Positions 35,266-47,762 are shown, counted from the stretch's first letter. The stretch is 64,000 bases of DNA from Jacaranda mimosifolia (GCA_018894105.1 CM032123.1:10355001-10419000), one strand, 5' to 3'. Notes: generated by a model from the letters alone, not told the origin. Numbers and translations are program-made.

Positions 35266-35400
35266 AAGGGTATACAGGTCTTTCTAAAAGATATAGGGAG
35301 TGATTCCTAACTTTTGTAAAAAAGTGGGGAGTTTAATGTGTAAATATTTAAATGGGGATTGAACACTAAATTAAAAGTAGGTTTAAAATTTTTTTTCTAA
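35266..35400. repeat. Right long terminal inverted repeat of the MULE
   Basis: Diverged inverted counterpart of 22848-22993; see the three shared words listed there, here as TAGGGAGTGATTCC, TGGGGAGTTTA and AAATGGGGATTGA. It lies upstream of the protease start codon at 35050. Confidence 0.7.
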
Positions 35401-35703
35401 TTAACTCTTCATTAAATTTTAAAAAAATAAATCCATGTTTCAAAAAATTACATGTCCAAAATCTTTAATTATCATCTTTTAACTCATAATTTTTTTTACT
35501 TTTTTATTTTTTTTAAAAAAATTATTTTTTAAATTTAAAAAATAAAATAAAATAAGTGAACTAGTTGAATTAGTACCCGTTTTTCACCGATTTTGATCGA
35601 TTGTGACCAATTCGACCGGTCATCAATTTTTATGCTTGAGCTGCACTAAATTGGTCTCCTATTGCCGGTCCGATCTAATTCTGAAAACACTGTTTGTTTG
35701 TAG

Positions 35704-36344
35704 GGGTTTTTACTTTTTCTAATGGAGAGCGGTGCAATTTGCCTTAAATTATAGACCAATATATCAATGCTGACGCCAATATTTTATCCTATTCAATTCA
35801 AATCCAAGTAATGGTGACGACGATGGAGAAAAGAAATATATTGATGTATAACCCGGACTTCAACATTCTTATGCCTACTATCTTTTATCTGCAATTTTAA
35901 TATGATTTCCCTCATTATTCCATACTTCTCTGGCAGAATCCATGAGAGAAAGTTGAGAAACCAAGGTCCCTTTCCTGTACGATTCCTGAGTTTGGTGGAT
36001 TCAAGTGGGGGCGATATGCTTGGTGGGGGCTTCACTATTCTATATTTGTGGAGTTGCTGTGGAAGAGAAAAGCTCAAATAGATGGAAATGAAAGGCAATA
36101 ACTAATCCCTTAATTTTTTCTTTCTTCCTGAATTGTCAGTGACATTTTTTAATTACGTCTTAGACTTTTATTGCTCAGTTGCTATATTAGTATATTAGAC
36201 CTATAGTTGTGGCAATTATTATTATTATGCTAGTTGCAGTTGACATTAGATTTTTGTTTTACACAGCGGCATGGCTTGCAATGCTTTTGTGATTGGTTTT
36301 TATTCTCCTTGTTATGTTGTATTCTGGTGAATTTCCAATTGCAC
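35704..36344. other. Upstream region of first CLT gene
   Basis: No separate gene seen. Presumably contains the promoter and 5' UTR of the gene starting at 36345. No TATA box could be assigned with confidence. Confidence 0.4.
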
Positions 36345-39300
36345 ATGAATCTTCGTCTCCCTGCGTCCATGAAATTACTCACTGCCGGCTGCCCCAGAGC
36401 CCCTGCTCACTGCTTTGTTTCTACTGCCATTAGCGGTAGCAGCAATGGGTGTTCTCGGATTGGATCCGTTCCAACTCATCTTAGACTGCGGTTGCATCCC
36501 TTGAAATTATCTCTTAATAATGTTAAGCTCTCTGTCTCTAACAATAGTTTCTATGCAAGAAAGATGACTGTTGCTCGGTTTCAGCATTTGCTTCCATCTG
36601 CTTTAGCTCAAACTTCTTCCTCTGATGGCCCTCCATCATTGAGTCCAAGTGGCGATAAAAAGTTTTCAGTCATTGCTTGGTCTGTCATAACTTTGGTACT
36701 ATCTGTTGGGAATCGGGTGCTTCAGAAACTTGCTCTTGTCCCCATGAAGGACTACCCCTTCTTTGTGGCTCAACTCAACAGTTTTGCGTATGTTCTGCCG
36801 TAATTATTCCTTTCTGAAGTTACTTAATTTTCGTTTTTGTTTTATAAATCAAGTACTTGCTTTATATGTTAGAAACCAAATATGGTTCGATTAATATTAC
36901 GAGAAATGTTTGCGAGATTGAGTGTCAGAATATGATTCTATTATTTTACCTGTACAAAAAGTTGGTCTTTGTAATGTAACCTTCATTAAAGTAAAGTAAA
37001 AGTTATAGCCGTTGTGTGCTTTATGGTCAATATCATATCTGGATTAGATCCATCCGTCAGTCTCTGTCTTTTCTCCCCCATTGTATACTTTAGACTTGAC
37101 TAAGGGATCGAACGAGTATGGGCAAATCCTGGGACCATCTTTCTCAACCGAATAAAGTGAATAGGCAAAGGAAGAATTTCTTCTCTACTTCCATTGTGCG
37201 TAGATTGAACTCTCCACTTTCCCGGCACTAGAATGTTTGTTTGGCTTTTATCTTCCTTGGTTGCTTGACCGACTGAGATAGAAGGAGTGAATAGCCTACG
37301 TAGAAAAGAGAGAATCCGTCTGTCTTTATAGTGCAGATGGACTGACTTTTCCTCGCGTCAAAGCTTTCCTTCCCTGGGGCTTCGAATATCCGAAAGTCCG
37401 GGCTTTATATCTGGAGAGCGTAAAATCCTCCCCTCTATCTTGAAGGGTAGTTGCCTTCATGTGATTTATCCGTGAATGTAGATCAAATGCCAAGTCTATG
37501 TATCTTTTTGTGGTTTTCTTCTTTCTTTGTTGATCTGTGTGGCAATGATTTCCATCGTACCGGACATAGTTGAAAAGTGTGTTGGTTTGCTATACGGTTT
37601 AAAATTTTGAGTTGCATTATAGAATGCATTTAGTCCTACAATCAATATCATAGACAAGGTTGTGGGATCGATTCCCAATATTTATGATTCGTCAGGAGGG
37701 AATTGTAACAGCCCTCATGGCAATTTCTGGGAAGGAATTGTTCGCCTATTTGGCAGCAATAGAGTTGAAATTTGGTGCTTGGTCTGCTATATAGTTTAAA
37801 AGCTTGAGTTGTGATAGGAAAATAGAAAGCACCTGGTAGTCAGTCCTATATTCTTCATTATATTCAAATTTGGCATACCAATCTGCAAATGTCATTTTCT
37901 CTTGTTTTTCATTTTCATAGTGAGTATAGATAAACAACTTGACCTTCTAGCCTTTTACTTTATGCATAAAGGAATTTCTTAAAAGGCGAAATGTGTGGGT
38001 GAGGCATTTCATATGTCTTGAGGCAGGGCCATACATCCATGAATTTTCATATTCCATATTTTTTAAAATTAATAAATAATATTAGTTAACTAAAAACTAA
38101 CCTAGTAATTAAAAGATTAGTTTGAAAAAAGAGTGTTGATGAAAACTTCAGATCTAAATGGCATAAAATAGCAAAACTTGTTAGACATTTCCAGCTCTTA
38201 CGGTGTTAAACAATAATAAAAAGCCATGATGCAAATAATGATTATGTTTAGAAGAATGATGTTTTTTAGTGAATTTAAACTCTACGAATTTGTTTGAGAA
38301 AGAAGTTCACATCTTGGGTTCTAAAGTTATAAACACATGAAGTTTCTGATTTAGTCATTTCTATAGCATTATCAGTGAAATGTGGTGCTTATGTTCCTAG
38401 TCCCCAAACTTATATACCGAATGCCACAGCATGTGCCCCTCCGCACAAGAGGCAATTTAGCCAGCCTTGCCCTGCCCCATGGCACGCCTCATGGCCACCT
38501 TTTAAAACACTGGTATAAAGTGATTATTTGATACATATTGTGAATTTTGTGCAGAGGTACTGACGTAGAAGTTTTACAAACAAAAGGAAAATGGAAATTA
38601 TGAAACTCCATTAATGCCTTCCCTAGCATTACTCTGAAGCATGGTTTGCAACAAATCAATTTCGTATGTGGGAAATGGTATCAAATCCTATTATAACTGT
38701 CTATCTAATGGAAGTCCATGCGCATCCGGATGCACATGAAAGAGCACACGTATGTGCAATTTGTGTAAAGTAATCTTGTGGCAGGCCAATGATTATAGAG
38801 TATAGACTGGCATGTGAGAGAAACTATTGGTAATTATTAGTAATTTATAGTTTAAAAATATCAGTGCTTCCACTTGAATTGTGGGAATGGCTTTCGTGAA
38901 TTCCTTACATGTGAAAACAGGAATTTGAAAATTCAAAAGTATAAAAGCTAGAAGCTTAGGAAATGATGGGTACATCATTACATAAGTGCGTTTAAATTCA
39001 AACTGGATGAAGATTAGAAACTCCGTTTGAAACTCAAGTGAATAGTCACATACTATTTTCTCTTTACAGCTGCTCTTCTTTTGGTCGCTGTTACTATTCC
39101 CTTTCAGAATAGGGACTACTGATGAGACTTGTTATCGAATCTTACGATAAATCTGGTTTCATGATAGACAGGTATGTCGCTGTATACTTTTCTGTGCTGC
39201 ATGTGAGATACCATGCTGGCATAACAACTGATGAGATGCTGACCGTTCCCAAATCACCCTTTATTGTGATTGGTTTTCTTGAATCCATTGCAGTTGTTTC

Positions 39301-42300
39301 TGCAATGTATGCTGGAGGTACCAACATTAGTGCTATTGACTTTACAAGTATGGCCAATTAGATATAATTGCAAATTTAGAGAGAATGTATCCCTAGTTAA
39401 TTCTACAGAGACTGATTTCTATGAAGTATGTTTCTCAAACTTAATATTTAGACACACTAACCAATTTTTGCTTTTTCTATGCTTATGCGTGTGTATGTAT
39501 TGTGTCTGTATATATGTGTGTTTTGCATGTTTTGCATTATATCTGTGTATCTTTATATTATAACTGTGAATCTAGTATATGAATTGTTATGCAACATTAG
39601 TTATATTAGAATTTGAGACAAATTTAGTTGAACAAAAGTTATTATTTTAAAAAAAAAAAAAAATGAAAAAGAAAAACAGAAGATAGATCAATTATAACTT
39701 TCTAGAATGGCCTTTGTACTGAATACATGAATCTTTTGCAGCCATGCTTCCAGGACCAGCTATACCCTTATTGTACCAGGTAAAGCTGCTTTTATAAACT
39801 TTTGGGCTGAAGCATCTCATTTGAATTTTCTACCTCTGCTAACGTGCATATGTTTGAAAATTTGAAGTGTTTACTTGTTTAGATACATGTTGACTCGTTT
39901 CACGTTTTAACACCTTTCTATTCTTACTTCACATCTTGTATTTATGTACCTTGACATATCTGTGAACTGGATGCCAAATCACAATGTTATGCGAATATAA
40001 AGCATTTGTGCAGTTATATTTGACATATTCGCTTGGGGTCTTCTCTTCATCAATTGCACTGAGATACATTTTTGTGTCGTGCAGCACAAGTTTCTACTGC
40101 TTTCTTGTTAGTGTCTGCTCAATAAGCATTGAATGTCAGAAGTTGCAAATCATTATATCAAAATCCTCAAGATTACATAATAGAGCAGGACAAATAACCA
40201 TTCATTTGTTATTAATTAAGGAGGAGGAAAGCCTTACGACTTTTGGATTGATATGACAAGACTTGATTGATAGGCTTCATGCTGCAGGAATGTGGCTCCT
40301 CACAATAGAGTTTCATTTAGGAAGTATTCATTTGGCTCCTGTCTGTACTTGAAGAGTCTCAAATGGATCTATAAGGATTTTGTAAGCTGTAGAATCTTTC
40401 CATTATTGTTATTTATTTTGCATGAGAATCTGAAATGTGAAGAAGAGTTTTGTGGTGCATAACAAACCGAATGAAGTGATTTGATTCATATATCATCTTT
40501 GATCTGAAATGGTAATCATAGCAGTGCTTGTATTAGCTGTGTTGGTCTTTACATGTGTTCTAAATTCTAAGTCATTTTGTTATGATATTTCTGAAACATA
40601 TAATATTTTTGCGTCAGTTCTGTAGCCACACCCTTTATTGCCATCTTCAATTTCATGAAGCTAGTCTGTTTCAATTCAAAATGATCCATGTGGTAACAAC
40701 CTTGATCTACAAGTGATGCCAGATGCAATCTGATAAAACAGTCTTCATACCTTTAGTTGGGTTCATCAATCCGAGGATATACTTGAAAATATATTCCAAC
40801 CCTAGTTAGAAGCTGGAAGCACTAGTACCCTAAAAGAGCTTCCTACATGTCACATGACTTTAATTTTTGAATGGAACCTCTTGCTGTCCTCTAGCCATGT
40901 TAACATTGAGGGGTCTTTATTTAGACTGTCCTAGGACTTTGTAGGTTATTTAAACAGAAAAGTGAATTCTAAAATGGCATATATTTGTGTGATCTGCTTG
41001 ACTGCTTGCGGCTTGGTCTCTCTATCAGATTCTCTTACTCTCTACAGAGCAATCTTTCCTGTTAGAAACTTAAGCAGAAATAATAACGGAATGTTGACTT
41101 CCATAAACCATGTGATCCTTGTGATTTTTCTCATAATCTGACAAAAGTGTTATTTATTGTGCGCACACTTTAAGCATGTAGTTAAAACTTGTCTCCTGGT
41201 TTAAGCTGAGTACTTCATCTGTAATCTAGCATGAAGTATATTTGGAAAGATACATTATCTTAATTATTTGGTTGTTTGGTACTTATTAGAAGGGAACCAT
41301 TAATCATTGATCCTCAAGGGTGCTTTTCTTGGACCTGTTTATGCAGGCATTCTTGGTGTGGCAGCTGGTCTTTTCCAGCCTCCTTTTCAGGAGAAGGTAC
41401 TCTCTGAACCAAATTTTAGGATGCATTCTCGTGGCAGCGGGTGTTGTAGTGGCAGTTACAAGGTATTACTTCTCCTTTACCACAGTAAGGAATTCTTTTC
41501 CTTGCGTAAATTTATGAGTGCATTGTATTTGTGTGTGCAGAAATTAGGATTAAGTGATGGTCTAATTTGAGCTCAACACCCCATGCTTTAAACTTACGCA
41601 TCAGGCAGGGCAAACTTTTCCCCCCTTTATGTCCTTTTGTGATTTGGGTAAATGCACGGTGTGAATTGTTTCCGTGCATTATGAATTGTGCATGTATTCC
41701 TATTTCTCAATCTATTTATCAAAGAGAAAAATCAACTGTGCATCATTTTCTTTCTAGAAAACTCTCTTGTTTACACAAAGGTAGTATCTTGTTTCTTCAT
41801 GACGAAGAAAATGAAAACCTCGACAGTTTTGAGTTTGATTACCCAGGTCCAGGGAAAATCACTACATAATTAATATAGGTTTGTTATCTTCACTTACAAT
41901 ATCTTTCTCTCTAAAACTATATGTTCAATCATGTCGAGCTATTTCTCGCCTGCAGTGGATCAAACAATACTCGAGTGCTCTCTGGAGTTGGACTTTTGTG
42001 GCCAGCGCTCATGGTAGCTTCAAGTGCTTTTCAAGCAGCCGCGTCTATCGTTAAGGTGATGTCTTGAGTCTTTGCCAAATTGTTACCCTATTCTGAATAG
42101 CAAATAATAATTGAAAGCTTTGGATATGTGTAGGAATCTATATTCCTCGATGCTAAAACCCGCCTTAAGGTGTGTCTGAACAACATTTGCACTTGTCTCT
42201 TTCTTTCTGTTCTCTCTTTCTTCACTTTCTTGCTCATGATATTGTCCTAGAGCAAGTTTCAAAAGTGTAAGTTGGTGTTCTAATTAATCACTCAAGTGAT

Positions 42301-43488
42301 ACAGGGAAAATCGTTGGACATCTTTGTGGTCAATTCCTTTGGATCTGGATTTCAGGTAATGACATTTAGATTACATAGATTTCATTTACACATCCATTGT
42401 TATGTTAAAAAATATGAAAAGTATCTTCCATTCAAATTTCTACTGCTCCTGCCTAAATTTTTGCTATTTTTCCAAGCTTATCGATTTCCTCTATTATCCT
42501 CTTTAGTTTAAATTCTTTCCATGATCTTTGGCCGTTATGGTTGGAACTGGTCCCATATCAAACCTCATATACCAAAGGAAACTGCTTTAAGCAACTCATA
42601 ATCTTGACTAGACTTGGTCTAGTGCTGAACGATCTAACCCCATGATAAAAGCTTCTCCATCAAATGGCACCAAAAAAGATTTACTGAACACCAAGATTCT
42701 TTCCCTAGTTTAATATAGAGCAAGACTCCGTCAACTTGAACAAATACGTAAACAGTAAAGCAAAATACTATTGACTTCATTAACGAAAATCTACTGCCAT
42801 CCCTATCCTATCTACAAGAAAGCATCATATTCAAAATTGTACATGTGAATCAGAAACAGAAGGATTCTCTCTAGTTCTTCTGAGTCTTTTGGTTGCAACT
42901 GTATTGATAATAGCTTAAGTAATTTCATGAGTAGATCTCCAGAAAAATTTATATGTTCTACTTGTGAATATAATTCAGTTTTTCTTTCACTTGTAGGCTC
43001 TTTTTATACTCCTCCTCCTGCCAATTCTCTCAAACTTGGAGGGAATACATTTATCTGAACTGCCCTCATACTTTAAAAGTGGTGCTGCTTGCTTCCTGAA
43101 CAGTGGGACCAACACAACAGGTAAGATCTTGTATCAGACTTCTAAACAGGATGTAGATGGTGCAGAAGACGTTTGGGGGGATATAATTCGATCTTAGCAA
43201 TGTTAGTTAACAAGCAGGTTTCTACTGAGATGACATATTGCAACCTTAGAAAGGAGAAAAAAAAAATGGAATTTAGAAATGAGAAGTTTGTGACTCTAGT
43301 GACACTCATGAAATATCCTTTCTGTTAGATAAGTATTAACTCTGTTTTGTTTTTCCTCAGGATGTGATGGAGCACCATTGCTACCACTCCTCTATATAAT
43401 TTCCAATGTCCTCTTCAACATATCTATTCTCAGTCTTCTAAAAGTCTCCAATGCAATTGTTGCTTCTCTCGCTGTCAGGTCTTCAGGT

Positions 43489-43533
<45 letters not shown>

Positions 43534-43756
43534 AAAAGAAGTAACAGTTACCTTAATGCAGCACTCTGATGGATGTCCCACCTTTTTTGTTGTTGTTGTT
43601 GTTGTAGTCCCAATTGCCATTTATGTTCTTTCCCTTCCATTGCCATACCTACCCAAAGGTGTAAGCTTGAGCCCCTTTTTCCACTTGGGCTCAGTGATTC
43701 TTGTGGTGGGACTCATCCTATACAACATATCCTGGCCTTGGAGGAAGCAGCACTGA
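36345..43756 (+). CDS. CLT: CRT-like (CLT) chloroplast transporter, upstream paralogue
   Basis: Ten exons, all GT-AG and in phase: 36345-36787, 39172-39317, 39742-39779, 41347-41462, 41956-42055, 42134-42169, 42305-42355, 42997-43120, 43361-43486, 43608-43756; 442 residues. It belongs to the chloroquine-resistance-transporter-like family in the drug/metabolite transporter superfamily. In Arabidopsis, CLT1-3 export glutathione and gamma-glutamylcysteine across the plastid envelope. Residues 1 to about 104 are Ser/Arg-rich without acidic clusters, fitting a transit peptide. About ten hydrophobic segments follow from residue 106 (KFSVIAWSVITLVLSVGNRV). Family stretches include LALVPMKDYPFF, AFLVWQLVFSSLLF, LDIFVVNSFGSGFQ and YVLSLPLPYLPKGV. 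No lesion seen. Intron 1 (2.4 kb) holds probable organelle-derived DNA. Paralogue of the gene at 54628. Confidence 0.92.
37075..37470. other. Probable mitochondrial DNA insert in CLT intron 1
   Basis: This stretch is richer in G and C than the rest of the intron and has the style of plant mitochondrial intergenic sequence, for example GGATCGAACGAGTATGGGCA, GAATAGGCAAAGGAAGAA and GGCTTCGAATATCCGAAAGT. No gene is recognised in it and the edges are approximate. The call is from style only. Confidence 0.4.
43489..43533. repeat. Compound (TC)n(AC)n microsatellite
   Basis: Starts at the donor side of CLT intron 9, directly after the splice site at 43487; likely length-variable. Confidence 0.9.
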
Positions 43757-44195
43757 TACTTTGAAACACTTGCACTTGCAATTGCAATATATGTGGACAT
43801 CTTTAAGCAAATGGTTTACAAGTCATGATTACATCATATCAATTTCAATATCCTCTATTAGGTATATGCATTTTTCACAATTTAATACTACCTTTGTGTA
43901 AATTGCATTAATAATGTGATTTTTCCCAGTGGTTTAATCGAGGCCTTCAAGGATTTAGTTAGTGTAAAACAAGCCATTTTGTATTATGACTAAACTCCTT
44001 AATATTCTCCTATTTTTCTTTTCATTGTGTTGGTGAATGTTTTTAATTTTTTAGTATTTCTGTCAGGCCCAAACTCCAAAATGATGACAAATCCATAAGC
44101 TTTCGAGAGCATCATAAAAACCAACAAGAATGCATCGTAGTCTCAATAAGAGAATGAGTGTTTTTTTAAAATATTATTTTAATAAAAAATAATTT
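43757..44195. other. CLT 3' UTR and flanking sequence
   Basis: No gene seen. No single clear polyadenylation signal could be chosen. Confidence 0.4.
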
Positions 44196-45095
44196 TTAAG
44201 TTATCATTCTTTTAAAATTATTTTTTATATTATTATTTTATTGCCACATTTACTTTCATGTAAGTAAAAATTTACTAGTTGGAATTTATAATTTTCTTAT
44301 TTTAAAAAGGTCCCACTAGAGTTTTACTTGTTGGAACTTTTTTTCTTTTTTCATTTTTTATTCTTTAATGAAATTTCACCATCTTCTCAACTCAAAAGAT
44401 AGCAAATAAGTTTAGTTATCTTTTTCATTCTTAATCTACATGTCTCAATAGTGGCAAAGTAAGAGCCAATTATTATTTTTTTTTTCTTTCTTTCTTTTAG
44501 AATATTATAAAATTATAATTGGAGTTTGTAAAACAGAATTTCATTGATGCTACAAATTAATCTTTTAAGAATTCTTAATCTTGATTCATTTGTTGAATTT
44601 ATGTAATCAATAAAATAATTTGTTAAGATATTAGATTTTATTACTATGTGATTTATTTTCTAAGACTTATTCTTTTAGTTGATTTTTGACTCTTATTTCA
44701 TGTATTTATCTTTTGATTTTATTGGCAGATTTTTTACCAAAACACATGGCCTTATTGGTTTAAATGTGTTTATGAGCTTTTGTTTGGTTTCTTTTTGTTA
44801 AACTTTGCTATTTGTTGTTGAACAAGATTTTGTATTCTAGTCAATGTGATTACTAACTTGTTAATAAAAAAAATAAAATAAAATAAGGTAGAACCAAGTG
44901 CCTCACTCATGTCTCTTATTTTCTCTCAATCCCTTTAGGGAAGAAGCACTAAATCACAGCTCCAATAAATTTTAGTTAATAAATTATAGTTGTCCAATAA
45001 AATAAAATAAAAAATGAATTCTAACTAATTAATTTTTACTTACATAAAAATACACGTGGCAATAAAAAATTAATAATATGGAAAATAATTTTGAA
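44196..45095. mobile_element. Inverted-repeat element with roughly 90-bp arms
   Basis: 44215-44290 (TTTTATTGCCACATTTACTT, TCATGTAAGTAAAAATTTAC, TAGTTGGAATTTATA) is matched in inverted orientation by about 45010-45085 (GAATTCTAACTAATTAATTT, TTACTTACATAAAAATACAC, GTGGCAATAAAAAATTAAT). The arms are diverged. Exact ends and target duplication were not found, so the class is unknown; long arms would fit a MULE or foldback derivative. No coding sequence. Confidence 0.5.
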
Positions 45096-45429
45096 AGAGT
45101 ACTAGTTTGGAAATTATTCTTTATTAGAATAATTGATAAGGAAGATAGAGATAATTTTGGCTGGAGTTATCTTTTGGAAGATATTCCACATATGAAAAAT
45201 ATTTCATTCTTATCATTTAGATAATAAGTTTTATCTTTTAGATTATTTTATTAGATAAAAAATAGATTTTGAACTTTTATTATCTTGTAGGAGTTAGATA
45301 TTATTTAAAGAGTTAAATGCTATTTTACATTATCTTTTAAGGAGTTAGGAGTTTTAGAGATAAGTATGAATTAGTCGTATTCCTAGCAGTTATAAAATCA
45401 TGATTGTTTGAGATGCCTATAAGTAGGCT

Positions 45430-47762
45430 CCACATATGTTGTTTGTCAGACATAACTTGAGTAATGTAATTCTTTAGTTTTCTCTCTACGAGAAAGTTTT
45501 TAGCTTTGTTTTGAGGCTTGTCATAAATATGCTTTCTTTTATTCAAGTTATTCGTGCAATAGTTTGTTTTCTTTTTCTTTTTCTTTCTTCTCAGATTTTA
45601 CCCGCTGCATTAAGTTTGGTATTAGAGCAGGTTGGCCTTTTCTGATGGCTAATGGAGGAGTAACTGGTGGTTCGCGAAACAACCAAATTGTTGGTGGAGA
45701 TTAGGCTTTCTTAACTCTCCAAGAGGAAATTTGCGCATTGAGAGAATCCTTTGTTCGTAAATTGGAGAAGATGAATTTGCATATAGATGCTCTCAGTGCA
45801 TACAGGAGGCCAAGGCCAAGGCTTGAAGGTGTTGAATTTGCCCAAACACCACGACTGGTTAGATGTGATCCTATTCGTCACTGTTATCATCATGCCAATA
45901 TAGAAGATTTAAAAGAGGACGAAGATAAAGATATCAATATGCTCAATATGGGATGAGGAAATAAGCAAGATCGAATCCAATGCCCTACTAAAGATGAAGA
46001 TTTTCGCCTAAGGTAGATCTCCCATACTTTAATGGCAATTTAAATATTGAAGAATTTATAGATTGACTTGTAGACGTAGATAGATTCTTTGACTATTTGG
46101 AGATTCCTGAGGAGTGTAGAGTCGAATTAGTAGCATACAGGCTAAAGGGAACTACCTCTACTTGGTGGGAATATCTACAAGACATAAGGAGGTGTAAAGG
46201 TAAAGGACGAGTCGGAATGTGGTATCGGATGAAGCAATTATTGTAGGTTGGCTTTCTATCCCTAGATTATGAACAGTACCTATTCTTGCAATATCAATGA
46301 TGTCACCAAGGAGATAGATCGGTACATGAATACACCATAGAGTTCTTGAGGCTTGTTGAGCGAAAAAACCTAATGGAGTCAGACAATCAATAAGTGACAA
46401 GATACCACAATGGTTTGAATCCTACAATCCAAGACAAGATTGGTGTGCAGATGTTAGAAAATGTATCTGAAGCACAAAACATGGTGGTAAAAGCTGAGAT
46501 GATGCTACCAGACAAGAGATGAAATATTTTTACAGGAATCAACTTCAATCAGCACCAGGAAGCATAGAACTAAACACTTCAACTTACAACTCAGAAAGGC
46601 AAATTGAGAAGACAACATATGATAAAGCAATAAGTAAAAAATTGATGGAGGTGACCAAGACTCATACACAAATACAGAAGAACCCATACGCTAAGCCAAT
46701 TCTTAGAAAGTGCTACTGCTGTAATCAATATGGACACTATTCTAGTGATAGTCCAAGAAGAGAAGGTATCAACATTGTAGAGCATAGTGATTTTGAAGAA
46801 CTTAAAGATGGAGACAATGTGATGTACAAACCTCACGGTAACAAAGATGAAAAAGATTCAAAGGATGGCCAAAATTTTGTGGTGCAAAAATTTATGCATG
46901 TTGGCACCAAAGAAAGGGGATACAACCCAGCGTCACCAGCTTTTTCAAACAAGGTGCACCATTAATGGTAAGATCTGTGATCTAATTATTAACAATGGCA
47001 ATGAAGAGAACATCATTAGGAAGAGTACTGTTGAAAGGCTGCAACTACTAGAGGAAAAGTGTCCAAATCCTTATAGTATTGGGTGGATCAAGACCATGGG
47101 AAATATCCAAGTGACAAAATATTACAAAGATCCTTTTTCAGATAGGAAGTTTAAAGATGAAATGCTAGCAACATGGTAGACATGGAAGTTTGTCACTTAC
47201 AATTTGGCAAACCTCTTCAGTTTGACAAGAATATGCATCATTTTGGATGACAGAACATATACAAATTAGAGATAAATGGAATGAAGATGACCTTGTTGCC
47301 CCTGACGTCAGAGGCTAAAACTTCTAAAGTGGAAGGTAAATCTTTCCTAACACTAACTCATTCAGATAAGGAGTTCGAGGTTGCATGTAGAGAAACTCAA
47401 CTAGTTCATTGCTTAGTAGTAAATGGAGGTTTGACTGCTATGAAGGATTCGCCAAAGAAATAATTTTCTAAAGGTATACGCTTGTTATTTCAAGAGAATG
47501 ATATTATACATAAAGAGCTGCTAGCAAAATTGTTACCAATGCCAAATGTTCAATCAAAGGTCAAGCATAAATTTGAAGAAACTCACATATATAGTTTGTC
47601 AAACACAACTTGAGTAATATAATTCTTTGGTTTTCTCTCTACGAGAAAGTTCTTTACTTTGTTTTGAGGCCTATCTTGTATAGGCTTTCTTTTATTCAAA
47701 TTATTCATGTAATAGCTTATTTTCTTTTTCTTTTTCTTTCCTCCCAAATTTTATCCGCTACA
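45430..47762 (+). mobile_element. Gypsy-type LTR retrotransposon relic
   Basis: Direct repeats of 180 bp at 45430-45609 and 47583-47762 share TTCTCTCTACGAGAAAGTT and end CCGCTGCA or CCGCTACA. A primer-binding site relative, TGGTATTAGAGC, lies at 45617-45628. A gag-protease relic lies between. Reverse transcriptase, RNase H and integrase are missing, and the right repeat is joined to the coding relic without the first part of an LTR. The left LTR probably starts further upstream (45100-45400), but its TG end could not be fixed. Confidence 0.7.
45645..47580 (+). pseudogene. gypsy gag and protease relic
   Basis: Starts MANGGVTGGSRNNQ. A retrotransposon gag domain is visible at about 46010-46240: VDLPYFNGNLNIEEFID, then VELVAYRLKGTTSTWWEYLQ. 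A zinc knuckle CYCCNQYGHYSSDS near 46710 has its final cysteine replaced by serine. The protease region reads CTINGKICDLIINNGNEEN, where relatives have an Asp-Ser-Gly triad; here the catalytic Asp position is Asn. PYSIGWIKTMGNIQVT follows. Many stops and frameshifts occur. Everything after the protease is lost except a short downstream stretch at 47281-47463. Confidence 0.75.

Larger units (their letters stand above)
22848..35400. mobile_element. Kaonashi-like Mutator element (MULE) with mudrA and an Ulp1 protease gene
   Basis: An element of about 12.5 kb bounded by diverged long inverted repeats (about 22848-22993 and 35266-35400). It holds a plus-strand mudrA transposase gene next to the left repeat and a convergent minus-strand Ulp1-type protease gene starting next to the right repeat. 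This tail-to-tail layout resembles maize MuDR. Carriage of an Ulp1-like gene is the known hallmark of Kaonashi (KI) MULEs of plants. Its introns and intergenic parts consist largely of five tandem arrays. The exact ends and 9-bp target duplication could not be fixed. Both genes carry disabling lesions, so this copy is probably not autonomous. Confidence 0.8.
22403..35693. mobile_element. Outer inverted-repeat element hosting the MULE
   Basis: The left end CCAATGTTTTCAAAATTGG(ATCGG) at 22403 and the right end, read inward from 35693 as ACAGTGTTTTCAGAATTAG(ATCGG), are inverted repeats of about 26 bp. Possible 10-bp target duplications TGCTTTGTAG (22393-22402) and TTGTTTGTAG (35694-35703) match at 8 of 10. 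A second, internal pair of long inverted repeats belongs to the MULE, so the outer pair probably marks a roughly 0.75-kb AT-rich element into which the MULE inserted. Class is uncertain; a Mutator-type derivative fits the duplication length. Confidence 0.55.

Noticed and set aside
35793..36098. A 101-codon minus-strand open frame upstream of the CLT gene
   Set aside because: No start context, splice continuation or motif; probably chance in the CLT upstream region.
39122..39361. A 79-codon open frame around CLT exon 2
   Set aside because: Only 39172-39317 is the exon; the rest is read-through into introns.
45120..45430. Left LTR start of the gypsy relic
   Set aside because: TCAAT follows the right LTR end, but no TCAAT directly before a TG was found upstream, so the start was left open.
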